Shown here: in pieces, positions 53,731 through 63,322 of the stretch | How positions within the stretch are numbered: position 1 is the first letter of the stretch | Layout of the letters: every line of letters begins with the position of its first letter | Source: Mycobacterium lacus | GTDB lineage: Bacteria > Actinomycetota > Actinomycetes > Mycobacteriales > Mycobacteriaceae | Assembly (NCBI RefSeq): GCF_010731535.1 | Contig: NZ_AP022581.1 | Coordinates: 5,028,989-5,092,988, forward strand | DNA: 64,000 nucleotides | Direction of reading: 5' to 3' | Made by a program: the position numbers and the translations under genes | Notes under the pieces: model-generated | What the model was told of the DNA's origin: nothing | Seen by the model: only the letters and a program-made list of their open reading frames with translations | The model's database searches: none

Positions 53731-54858
53731 GTGTTCGCTAGTCCGCTGACCGAGGCGATCGCGGAGGCCGAGAAGCTGGTGGCCGCCGCGCCGCACATCG
53801 AGACCGAGGCCGACCTGCTCGAGGGACTGCAGTACCTGGCCGGCTGCATCGCGGGCTGTGTGCACCTGGCGTTCGACTACGAGCGCGACCACCCTATCCT
53901 GCAGTCGGGCACCGGGCCGTTCACCAAGATGGGCCTGGATAACCCCGACACCCTCTACTTCGGCACCCGGGTGCACGCCGACCGCGACTACGTAGTAACC
54001 GGCAGGCGCGGCACCACCACCGACCTGAGTTTCCAGGTGCTCGGCGGCGAGTACACCGACGACCACGTGCCCGTCAGCCAGGCCGCATTCGACGACCGGG
54101 AACTCGAGATCGCCGCCGACGGCAGCTTCGAGTGGCGGCTGCGGCCGACCAGCCCCGGGCAGCTGGTGATCCGCGAGGTGTACGGCGACTGGTCCCAGCA
54201 GCGCGGCACGCTGGCCATCTCGAGGCTGGACACCGCCGGCACCGCGCCGCCACCCCTGACCCGCGAGACCATCGAAAAGCGCTACGCCACAGCGGGATCC
54301 CAACTGGTGAGCCGGGTGAAGACCTGGCTGCAGTTCCCGCAGTGGTTCTATCTCAACATCCCGGTCAACACCATGGTGGCGCCCCGGCTGACCCCCGGCG
54401 GGTTGGCGACCCAGTACTCGTCGGCCGGGCATTTCGAGCTGCGGCCCGATCAGGCGCTGGTGGTCACGATCCCGGTCAGCGATGCCCCGTACCTCGGTTT
54501 CCAGCTGGGCAGCATGTGGTATATCTCGATGGACTACATCAACCATCAGACCTCGCTGAACAACACCCAGGCCCAAGCGGATCCGGACGGCAAGGTTCGC
54601 ATCGTCGTCGCCGACCAGAACCCGGGTGTGACCAATTGGGTCGAGACCCTGGGCCACCGGCGGGGTTTCCTTCAGTTCCGCTGGCAGCGGGTGTCGCGGC
54701 AGCTCACCGAGGCCGACGGGCCCACCGTCGAACTGGTCGACTTCGACGCGATCCCGGCCGCGCTGCCGTATTTCCAGCACAACAAGATTTCGGAGGACGA
54801 TTGGCGTGCGCGAATTGCTTTGCGCCAGAGGCAAATCGCGGCCAGGATGCTGGGGTGA
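53731..54858 (+). CDS. DUF1214-like conserved protein (Rv3531c-like)
   Basis: This 375-residue protein, equal to Rv3531c in length, has a mixed alpha/beta N-terminus and a C-terminal DUF1214-type beta domain (LGFQLGSMWYISMDYINHQTSL-like stretch near residue 255, then RIVVADQNPGVTNWVET). The start is GTG at 53731. It is induced by cholesterol in M. tuberculosis but its function is unproven. Its stop overlaps the next SDR start (GTGA), so the two are translated together. Confidence 0.87.
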   Translation: MFASPLTEAIAEAEKLVAAAPHIETEADLLEGLQYLAGCIAGCVHLAFDYERDHPILQSGTGPFTKMGLDNPDTLYFGTRVHADRDYVVTGRRGTTTDLSFQVLGGEYTDDHVPVSQAAFDDRELEIAADGSFEWRLRPTSPGQLVIREVYGDWSQQRGTLAISRLDTAGTAPPPLTRETIEKRYATAGSQLVSRVKTWLQFPQWFYLNIPVNTMVAPRLTPGGLATQYSSAGHFELRPDQALVVTIPVSDAPYLGFQLGSMWYISMDYINHQTSLNNTQAQADPDGKVRIVVADQNPGVTNWVETLGHRRGFLQFRWQRVSRQLTEADGPTVELVDFDAIPAALPYFQHNKISEDDWRARIALRQRQIAARMLG

Positions 54859-55636
54859 CCAAGATGCTCAATGAAAAGGTGGTCGTCATCAGCGGTGTCG
54901 GCCCGGGCCTGGGGACGACGCTCGCGCACCGTTGCGCGCGCGACGGCGCCGATTTGGTGCTGGCCGCCCGCACCGCAGAACGGTTGGACGACGTCGCCAA
55001 GCAGATCATCGACACCGGGCGGCGGGCAGTGGCCGTGCCCACCGACATCATCGACGACGGCGATGTGAACAACCTCGTGGCGGCCACGCTGGCGGCCTAC
55101 GGCAAGGTCGATGTGCTGATCAACAATGCGTTCCGGGTGCCTTCGATGAAACCCTTGGCCAACACCACGTTTCAGCACATCCGCGAAGCCATAGAGCTCA
55201 GCGTGCTGGGGGCGCTGCGACTCATCAAGCCTTTGCGCCCGCACTGGCCGAGTCGCAGGGCTCAATCGTCAACGTCAACTCCATGGTGATCCGGCACTCG
55301 CAACCCAAATACGGCGCCTACAAGATGGCCAAGTCGGCGCTGCTGGCCATGTCGCAGTCGCTGGCCACTGAACTCGGGGAGAAGGGCATCCGCGTCAATT
55401 CCGTTGCACCTGGCTATATCTGGGGCGACACGCTCAAGGGCTACTTCGAGCATCAGGCCGGCAAGTATGGCACCACGGTGGAGCAGATCTATGCGGCCAC
55501 CGCGGCGAACTCCGACCTCAAACGACTGCCCACCGAGGACGAGGTGGCGTCGGCGATTCTCTTCATGGCCAGCGACCTGGCCAGCGGGATCACCGGGCAA
55601 ACCCTGGACGTCAACTGCGGGGAGTACCACAGCTGA
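54855..55636 (+). pseudogene. Short-chain dehydrogenase (Rv3530c-like) with one frameshift
   Basis: The first part (GTG 54855, VTKMLNEKVVVISGVGPGLG with the NAD-binding glycines, then NNAFRVPSM) runs to about 55230. The remainder continues in the next frame (FAPALAESQGSIVNVNSM, catalytic YGAYKMAK, final DVNCGEYHS). One base is missing in AAGCC-TTTGCG at 55229-55234, probably from a C or T run. Repaired, the product has 260 residues, the length of Rv3530c. Flanking genes are intact and the operon overlap at both ends is kept, so a sequencing error is as likely as decay. Confidence 0.85.
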
Positions 55637-56781
55637 TGTCCGAGCGCACTGACGTCGGCACGGTCGACGAGCTGCACGCATCGGCGTCCAAGCTGGTGGG
55701 GCTCGACGACTTCGGCACCGACGACGACAACTATCGCGAGGCGCTAGGTGTGCTGCTGGACTCCTACCGGCATGAGGCCGGACTGACCGTGTTGGGCAGC
55801 AAGATGAACCGGTTCTTCCTGCGCGGCGCGCTGGTCGCCAGGCTGCTGTCGGAGGCCGCGTGGAAGCAATACCCGCAGCACGCCGACGTCGCCATCGAAC
55901 GGCCGATCTTCGTCACCGGCCTGGTGCGCACCGGCACCACCGCGCTGCACCGGCTACTGGGCGCCGACCCGGCCCATCAGGGCCTGCACATGTGGCTCGC
56001 CGAGTTTCCGCAGCCGCGGCCACCGCGCGACACCTGGGCATCAAACCCGTTGTATCGCCAACTGGATGCGCAATTCACCCAGCACCACGCCGAGAACCCC
56101 GGGTACACCGGTCTGCATTTCATGGCCGCTTACGAGCTGGAGGAGTGCTGGCAGCTGCTGCGGCAGTCGCTGCATTCGGTGTCCTACGAGACCCTGGCCC
56201 ACCTGCCCAGCTACGCCGCGTGGTTGTCGAGGCAGGACTGGACGCCGTCGTATCGGCGACACCGCCGCAACCTGCAGCTGATCGGTCTGAACGACGCCGA
56301 AAAACGTTGGGTACTCAAGAACCCCAGCCACCTGTTTGCGCTGGACGCGCTGATGGCGACGTATCCCGATGCGCTGGTGATACAGACGCACCGGCCGGTC
56401 GAGACGATCATGGCCTCGATGTGCTCGCTGGCTGCCCACACCACCGAGGGGTGGTCGACGACCTTCGTCGGCGCCCAGATCGGCGCCGACGCAATGGAAA
56501 CCTGGTCACGCGGCCTGCAGCGATTCAACACCGCACGCGCCAAATACGATGCGGCCCAGTTCTACGACGTGGACTACCGCGATTTGATCGCCGATCCGCT
56601 TGCCGCGGTGGCCGACCTCTACCGGCATTTCGGCCTGACGCTGACCGAGGAGGTTCGACGGGCCATGGCGAAGGCGCACGCCGAGAGCAAGACCGGCGCG
56701 CGGGCACCGAAGCATACGTATTCGCTCGCCGACTATGGGCTAACGGCCGAGGCGGTCAAGGAGCGGTTCGCCGGGCTGTGA
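55636..56781 (+). CDS. Sulfotransferase-family protein (Rv3529c-like)
   Basis: This 381-residue protein has a PAPS 5'-phosphosulfate loop RPIFVTGLVRTGTTALHRLL near residue 95 and a 3'-phosphate motif HRPVETIMASMCSL, as in Stf proteins. It would transfer sulfate to a hydroxylated lipid or steroid, but the substrate is not known. ATG 55636 shares a base with the SDR stop (TGATG). It ends the KstR-linked operon. Confidence 0.88.
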   Translation: MSERTDVGTVDELHASASKLVGLDDFGTDDDNYREALGVLLDSYRHEAGLTVLGSKMNRFFLRGALVARLLSEAAWKQYPQHADVAIERPIFVTGLVRTGTTALHRLLGADPAHQGLHMWLAEFPQPRPPRDTWASNPLYRQLDAQFTQHHAENPGYTGLHFMAAYELEECWQLLRQSLHSVSYETLAHLPSYAAWLSRQDWTPSYRRHRRNLQLIGLNDAEKRWVLKNPSHLFALDALMATYPDALVIQTHRPVETIMASMCSLAAHTTEGWSTTFVGAQIGADAMETWSRGLQRFNTARAKYDAAQFYDVDYRDLIADPLAAVADLYRHFGLTLTEEVRRAMAKAHAESKTGARAPKHTYSLADYGLTAEAVKERFAGL

Positions 56782-56864
56782 TTGGTCTCAGCTGTCACGC
56801 GCGTCTCTGCGTTGGTGGCCAAATTGTGTGCCCGTCCGCAGAGATACCGGTGTGGCGGATGTGA

Positions 56865-57308
56865 TCAGTCCCCGATTGGGTATTCCAGGTAGCCCTCCGC
56901 GACCGCGTGTTCGATGCTGTCGGTCAGCCGCGGGCAGGCCTTGGTGCGCGCGGTGTTCCCGCCCAACGCACGCACCTCGGTGAAATACGCGCAGCGTTGC
57001 GAGGCGTCGGCGTTCCATTGCACGGCGGTGTGTCCCGGCCCCAGCCTCCTGACGGCCACCGTGACGTGGCAGAAGCGGCAGTCCACCGGTTTCAGGCCGG
57101 ACGTCAGGTAATGGTCGCGGTCGGCGCGGCTGGCCTCCCGTATCGCGGCGGCGCGTTGCGGGTCGTCGGCGAAATCCCTTGATTTCGACCAGGTTCCAGA
57201 TCCGCCGTGGCGGGGGGACGCATCATCGTGATCGTGATGGTCACCGTGCAACAGCAGCATCGATCGGGCTAGCCGATCGACGTCTGGGACCTCGTCGGAC
57301 GGGCTCAT
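56865..57308 (-). CDS. Cysteine-containing hypothetical protein (Rv3527-like)
   Basis: This 147-residue protein starts 5 bp after kshA and is probably co-transcribed with it. It has a His/Asp-rich N-terminal part (HGDHHDHDDASPRH) and cysteines in DCRFCHVTV, RCAYF and KACPRL, which could bind zinc or an iron-sulfur centre. Length and position match Rv3527 (149). The link to KshA suggests a redox or maturation role, but nothing is proven. Confidence 0.8.
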   Translation of the reverse strand: MSPSDEVPDVDRLARSMLLLHGDHHDHDDASPRHGGSGTWSKSRDFADDPQRAAAIREASRADRDHYLTSGLKPVDCRFCHVTVAVRRLGPGHTAVQWNADASQRCAYFTEVRALGGNTARTKACPRLTDSIEHAVAEGYLEYPIGD

Positions 57309-57313
57309 GTCCG

Positions 57314-58471
57314 TCAGTGCTGCTCGGCGGGCACTTCGCCGGAGGCCTTTGCCTTCAAATTCTCGGCGACCTCGGCGTTCCAGAGCTCATTGGCGCGGGT
57401 GGTATCCACCTCGATCTCGAAGCGCTCCACCATTTCTGGGGTGACGTCGGCCGCATCTACATAGAACTGCTCATACCAGCGGCGCATCTGATACACCGCG
57501 CCGTCCTCCTCGACCAACAGCGGGTTGTCGATCCTGGTCTTGTGCTTCCAGATTTCGACGTCCTGCAGGAAGCCCTTGCTGACGCCTTCGGTGAATACCC
57601 GCGACAGCTTGTCCGTCATCTTTTCGTCCATGCCCCTGGGCTTTTCGACGATGACACCCCACTGCAGCATGAAGGAGTTCTGGGTGACCGGGTAGTGGCA
57701 GTTGATCAGTATCGACTCGGCTTTGTAGTCGCCGTAGCGATTGTGCAGCCAGTTGATCATGAACGACGGCCCGAAATAGGAAGCCTCCGAGTCCAGGTGC
57801 GCCTCGCCGTACGCGCTCCCCAGATCGTCGACGTCGGGCCGTCCTACGTTGTGCAGATACTGCGACGCGATGTGGCCCTCGAAGACGTTCTTGAAGTACG
57901 TCGGCAACCCGAAATGGATGTAGAAGAAGTGCGCCATGTCGGTGACGTTGTCGATGATGTCGCGGCAGTTGGACCCCTCGATGAGGATCCTGTTCCAGCG
58001 CCAGTCCGTCCATTCGTCGCTGGCGGCTTCCGGAATGTCGGGTATCCGGACCGCCGGGTCCGGTGGGTTGCCTTCGTGGTCATGCCAGACGAACAGCAGG
58101 CCGCCGCGCACGTCCGTCGTCCACGACCGGGTGCGCGCCATTCGGGGGGTGCGCTTGGCGTACGGGACCAGCTTGCAGCGGCCGTCACCGCCCCAGCGCC
58201 AGTCGTGGAACGGGCAGGCGACCTCGTCGCCCTTGATCGTGCCCATGGACAGGTCGCCGCCCATATGCCGGCAGTAGCCGTCGAGCACTTTCAGGCCGCC
58301 GTGTGAGTCGGCGAAAACCACCAGCTTGGTGCCGAACGCCTCGATACCGTGCGGCTTCCCGTCCAAGAAGTCCTTGGCGACGCCCAGGCAATGCCAGCCG
58401 CGGGCGTACCTCGTCGGCAAGGTGCCGGAATCGATTTCCCGGATGCCGACCGCAGCACTGTCGGTGCTCAC
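57314..58471 (-). CDS. kshA: 3-ketosteroid 9-alpha-hydroxylase oxygenase KshA
   Basis: KshA hydroxylates C9 of 3-ketosteroids, after which ring B opens. The 385-residue Rieske oxygenase has the [2Fe-2S] ligands Cys67-x-His69 and Cys86-x2-His89, and the mononuclear iron site in DNVTDMAHFFYIHFG with Asp178, His181 and His186. The start is GTG at 58471, preceded by GGAGG. The reductase KshB is not in this window. A KstR box lies 29 bp upstream. Confidence 0.96.
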   Translation of the reverse strand: MSTDSAAVGIREIDSGTLPTRYARGWHCLGVAKDFLDGKPHGIEAFGTKLVVFADSHGGLKVLDGYCRHMGGDLSMGTIKGDEVACPFHDWRWGGDGRCKLVPYAKRTPRMARTRSWTTDVRGGLLFVWHDHEGNPPDPAVRIPDIPEAASDEWTDWRWNRILIEGSNCRDIIDNVTDMAHFFYIHFGLPTYFKNVFEGHIASQYLHNVGRPDVDDLGSAYGEAHLDSEASYFGPSFMINWLHNRYGDYKAESILINCHYPVTQNSFMLQWGVIVEKPRGMDEKMTDKLSRVFTEGVSKGFLQDVEIWKHKTRIDNPLLVEEDGAVYQMRRWYEQFYVDAADVTPEMVERFEIEVDTTRANELWNAEVAENLKAKASGEVPAEQH

Positions 58472-58500
58472 CTTTCACCTCCAACTCAGTGGCCTCTAAC

Positions 58501-58514
58501 TAGAACACGTTACA
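58501..58514. promoter_or_regulatory. KstR operator between kshA and the gamma-carbonic anhydrase gene
   Basis: TAGAACACGTTACA fits TNNAACNNGTTNNA at all fixed bases and lies between two divergent genes. Confidence 0.92.
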
Positions 58515-58586
58515 GTTTTACGGTTGGCGAGCGCAACGACGGCGGGTCTGGCCACCGGATATTCCGGCTGCGGGTATATGTAAACG

Positions 58587-59120
58587 ATGCCGCTGTTTTC
58601 TTTCGAAGGTCGCTCGCCGCGGATCGATCCGACCGCGTTCGTGGCCCCGACCGCCACCCTGATCGGTGACGTCACCGTCGAGGCGGGGGCATCGGTCTGG
58701 TTCAACGCCGTGCTGCGCGGCGACTACGGGCCGATCGTGGTGCGCGAGGGCGCCAATGTGCAGGACGGAGCGGTGTTGCATGCGCCGCCCGGCATCCCGG
58801 TAGACATCGGCCCTGGAGCGACGGTGGCACATTTGTGTTGCATCCACGGGGTCCACGTCGGGGCGCAGGCGCTGATCGCCAACCACGCCACGGTGCTGGA
58901 CGGCGCGGTGATCGGCGCGCGCAGCATGGTGGCGGCGGGTGCTTTGGTGGTAGCCGGCACCCAGATTCCGCCCGGGGTATTGGCGGTCGGGGCACCGGCC
59001 AAGGTGAAGGGGCCGATCGCCGGAACGGGCGCGGAGATGTGGGTCAACCTCAACCCGCAGGCCTATCGCGACCTGGCCCAGCGGCATCTGGCCGGGTTGG
59101 CGCCGATCCAGCCGGGCTAG
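58587..59120 (+). CDS. Gamma-carbonic anhydrase-like hexapeptide-repeat protein
   Basis: This 177-residue left-handed beta-helix protein (Rv3525c-like) has hexapeptide repeats (PTATLIGDVTVEAGASVWF, GAVIGARSMVAAGALVVAG). The zinc ligands of gamma-class carbonic anhydrases appear as His65, His82 and His87 (VLHAPP, AHLCCIHG). Activity as a carbonic anhydrase is plausible but not shown for this family member. It shares the KstR-bearing promoter with kshA. The following 59121-59307 contains no gene that I can support. Confidence 0.88.
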   Translation: MPLFSFEGRSPRIDPTAFVAPTATLIGDVTVEAGASVWFNAVLRGDYGPIVVREGANVQDGAVLHAPPGIPVDIGPGATVAHLCCIHGVHVGAQALIANHATVLDGAVIGARSMVAAGALVVAGTQIPPGVLAVGAPAKVKGPIAGTGAEMWVNLNPQAYRDLAQRHLAGLAPIQPG

Positions 59121-59307
59121 CTCAGGGCTAGTTCGGCGCCGCCGTTCGTCGTGGCCGAACAGCAGCCCGCGCCGACGTTGCCGTTAGCTCCCTGACCCGG
59201 ACCCGTCGTTGCCGCCGTCACCGCCGGTGCCCCTTGGCGATTTCTGGGCGCGACTGGCCGGCCGATGGCAGCCCCAACGACTACGGCGATGAAGTGATGG
59301 CCGCTTC

Positions 59308-59324
59308 CGTACATTGTGCGTACA
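59308..59324. promoter_or_regulatory. Putative tacAT operator, CGTACA direct repeats
   Basis: CGTACA occurs at 59308-59313 and 59319-59324, 11 bp apart, ending nine bases before the antitoxin ATG. The arrangement suits side-by-side RHH dimers. Function is inferred. Confidence 0.5.
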
Positions 59325-59333
59325 GTGAATCTG

Positions 59334-59603
59334 ATGAAAATCAAGGACAAGCGAATCGAACTGCGAGTCGACCAGGAAAGCGCCGCCCTCTTCTCGCGAG
59401 CAGCTGAGCTAGTTCATGAACCGGTGTCAGAGTTCGTTCGGCGAGCCGCTACTGAAAGGGCCGGGCAGGTACTCGCGCGTGAGCAGGTCACGGTTATGCC
59501 GGCCGCTCAGTTCGACGCGCTGCTATCCGCGCTGGACGTCGCCGACGATGCCGCCGTCCTGGCAGCTACCGCCAGGCAACCCAGGAAGTTCACGCGCCGG
59601 TAG
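59334..59603 (+). CDS. tacA: DUF1778 (TacA-type) antitoxin
   Basis: This 89-residue RHH antitoxin reads MKIKDKRIELRVDQESAALF and then SEFVRRAATERAG, the DUF1778 pattern, with a C-terminal toxin-binding tail (VMPAAQFDALLSALD). The ATG at 59334 is preferred over an in-frame start at 59316, which would overlap the operator repeats. It is followed after five bases by the acetyltransferase toxin. Confidence 0.9.
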   Translation: MKIKDKRIELRVDQESAALFSRAAELVHEPVSEFVRRAATERAGQVLAREQVTVMPAAQFDALLSALDVADDAAVLAATARQPRKFTRR

Positions 59604-59608
59604 CGGCG

Positions 59609-60115
59609 ATGTATGTATCGACGCCGCTGACCGAAGGACACGATTTCACGAAGTTCTCCTGCGGTAAAGAATCTCTGGACGAGTGGTTGGCGGTTGCGGC
59701 CCTTCGTGCGCAGCGTGCTGGTGTTGCGCGGACATATGTGTGGACCGACGGACATACGGACACCGTGTGGGCCTACTTCGCGCTCGCGCCCACCGAGGTC
59801 ATCCGCGAGGCGGCGGGTGTCTCGCGGGGCATGTCGGGAGGATATTCGCGCATCCCGGGTTACCTCATCGGTCGGTTGGCGCTGCACCGGGAACTCCATG
59901 GTCAGGGTCTGGGTGGTCAGCTTTTAATCGATGCTGTCGGCAGAGCGGTGCGTGCCGCCGAGGTAGGCGGGGGGCGTCTCATCATCGTCGACGCGGTGGA
60001 CCAGCAAGCCGAGGCGTTCTACGCGAGATTCGGGTTTGTGCCGGTGTTCAATCGGCCGAGCCGGCTGATTATGAAGGTGGCGACGGCCAGAGCCGCGCTC
60101 GCTGACGCTGATTAA
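59609..60115 (+). CDS. tacT: GNAT-fold toxin TacT
   Basis: This 168-residue GNAT acetyltransferase is encoded directly after a DUF1778 antitoxin. The acetyl-CoA loop is HGQGLGGQLL at 97-106 and the catalytic tyrosine is probably Tyr138 in AEAFYARFGF. TacT toxins acetylate aminoacyl-tRNA and block translation. The module lies between the gamma-carbonic anhydrase gene and the F420-dependent oxidoreductase gene. Confidence 0.92.
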   Translation: MYVSTPLTEGHDFTKFSCGKESLDEWLAVAALRAQRAGVARTYVWTDGHTDTVWAYFALAPTEVIREAAGVSRGMSGGYSRIPGYLIGRLALHRELHGQGLGGQLLIDAVGRAVRAAEVGGGRLIIVDAVDQQAEAFYARFGFVPVFNRPSRLIMKVATARAALADAD

Positions 60116-60126
60116 CATTAGCGGTA

Positions 60127-60186
60127 GGCGAATGTGAATTCCGCGACGCTGAATCGGCGTGTCACGTCGCCAGATTCACACTCGGC
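60127..60186 (+). repeat. Dispersed palindromic element, copy 3
   Basis: GTGAAT and ATTCAC arms with a CGGCGTGTC core match copies at 27358 and 28324, with one mismatch in the outer arm. It lies between convergent tacT and the oxidoreductase gene, ending three bases before the latter's stop, which fits a terminator role. Confidence 0.7.
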
Positions 60187-60188
60187 CG

Positions 60189-61066
60189 TCATGCGTCTTG
60201 CCAGCCGGAGTGGATGTAGGTGTCGGCGAAGCGCTTCATCGAGTCCTGCTTCTTGTCGAGCGGCGCGTCGAAGCCCAGGCCGTCGAAAATCCACGGGATG
60301 ACGATGTTGTCGGTGACGCCCATCTCCGCCAGCTCGCGATGACCGTCGACGCCGAACTTGTCGATACAGACCGCCTGGAACTCGAACGGCTCGTCGGCCC
60401 GGCCGTACTCGGCGCGCAATGCCCGCAGTTTGCCGATGGTTTCGGCCAGTTGAGCGCCGGTCATCATCGCGCTGGTCCAGCCGTCACCCACGCGCGCGGC
60501 ACGACGCAGCGCCACGTCGGTGTGCCCGCCGACGTAGAACGGCACCGGCTCGCTGGGAGCCGGGCTCATCTGCAGCCGGTCGAAATCGAAGAATTTTCCG
60601 TGGAATTCGACCATGCCGCCGCCCAGCACCAGCTTGATGACCTCGATCATCTCGTCGACACGCGCGCCGCGGCGCTGATACGGCACCCCGCACCATTCGA
60701 ATTCTTCGGGTGCCCAACCGATCCCGACGCCAAAGCCGAACCGGTTGTTGGTCAGGTTGGCCACCGAGCCGACCTGGCGTGCCAGCAGCAGCGGATTGCG
60801 CGACCCGAGCTTGAGCACGTTGGTGTAGAAGCGCAGCTTTGTGGTCACTGCGCCCATCGCGCCGGCGGCGATCAGCGGGTCGACCCACGGAGTGTTCTCG
60901 TCCCACATCCGCGAACCGTCGGGGGTGTACGGGTAGTCGGCGGCCGCCTTTTCCATGAAGAACAGCGAATCGGGCAACGCGATCGAGTCGAACCCGACCT
61001 CCTCGGCGGTCTTGGCAATGCCGATCAGCTGGTCGATCGGCCCCATCGCGACGCTGACGGTGTACT

Positions 61067-61070
<4 letters not shown>
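60189..61070 (-). CDS. F420-dependent LLM-class oxidoreductase
   Basis: This 293-residue luciferase-like monooxygenase fold protein begins MKYTVSVAMGPIDQLIGIAK. It carries VGVGIGWAPEEFEW-like FGFGVGIGWAPEEFEWCG and VPFYVGGHTDVALRRAARVGDGW, typical of the TIGR03619-type F420 family. It differs from Rv3520c, and it occupies the place where M. tuberculosis has Rv3524. ATG 61070 overlaps the ltp3 stop (ATGA), so it belongs to the DUF35-ltp4-ltp3 operon. The substrate is unknown; a steroid-CoA is possible. Confidence 0.88.
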
Positions 61071-62249
<1,179 letters not shown>

Positions 62250-62250
<1 letters not shown>

Positions 62251-63307
62251 CAGTACTGTCCTTCCATGACCGCGACGAGATTCTGTTGCAGCGCCGGGCC
62301 GCTGGTGGCGTGCGCCAGCACCGCTGCGCTGAGTTCCAGATATGTTGTGCGGCAAAGCCGATACGCTCCAGCCCGGCGACGAACATCGGGTTGGCGGCCA
62401 GCGCGCCGCCGGATGGGTTCACCCTGGTCGACGCCGGTAACCGCATGGCCTCAGCCAGGATCAGGTGCTGGTGGGTGAAGGGCGCATGGATCTCGGCGAC
62501 GTCGATGGCGCGGGTGTTGCCCCCGGTGGCCGCCCTGGCCGACACCGCGGTGGACGGTGACTCGGTGAGGTCGCGCGCGCCCAGCGACGGGGACTCGATG
62601 CGATGTTCGAAACCGGTTATCCAGGCGGGGTTTTCGCACAATTCGCGGGCGCGGTCGTCGGCCGCGATGACGATCGCGGCGGCGCCGTCGGTGATCGGTG
62701 CGATGTCGTGCCGGCGCAGCGGTTCGGCGAAGAACGGCCGGTCGAGCAGGTCGTCCATGCTGACCGCCGGCTCCACCGAGTCCACCCGTCTGGCCTGCGC
62801 GAAGGAGTCGAGCGCGACGCGCGCCATCTGTTCGTAGCTCCATTTGCCGGAGTCGAGCCCGATGCGGGCCTGCAGTCCGGCCATCGACACCGAGTCGGGC
62901 CACAACGGTGCGACGGTGTAGGTCGGTCTGCCGTGACAGCGTGCGACGCAGGATCCCGGCCGAGGACTTGCCGAAGCCGTACACCAGCGCGGTGTCGACT
63001 TCGCCGGTGAGGACCTTGATGTAGGCCTCGTAGAGGGCCCAGGCCGCGTCCATCTCGACGTGCGACTCGTTGATGGGGGGCACGGCGCCAATCGAGTCGA
63101 TCGCCGAGATGAAGGAAAATGCCCGTCCGGCAAGGTAATCCGACGATCCCGAGCACCAGAAGCCGATATCGGCCTTGGTGATGCCCAGTTCCTTGTAGAG
63201 CTGGGCGAAGCAGGCATCAGCATTTCGACGCCGTTGGTGGTGCCGTCGGTGCGGCGGACGTGCGGGGCGTGGGCGAAGCCGACCACCGCGACATTGCGAG
63301 CGCTCAT
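62250..63307 (-). pseudogene. ltp4: Thiolase-like Ltp4 (Rv3522-like) with frameshifts
   Basis: ATG 63307 opens MSARNVAVVGFAHAPHVRRT. Frameshifts occur at about 63215 (to CFAQLYKELGITKADIGFW), about 62937 (to YTVAPLWPDSVSMAGLQ) and about 62343 (to LELSAAVLAHATSGPALQQN), ending at a TGA that overlaps the ltp3 ATG. Repaired, the product is about 352 residues, close to Rv3522. The core has ITDGAAAIVIA, AEIHAPFTHQHLIL and RVNPSGGALAANPMF. All three breaks are losses of one or two bases. Confidence 0.8.
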
Positions 63308-63322
63308 GTGCGATTGGGCCCT

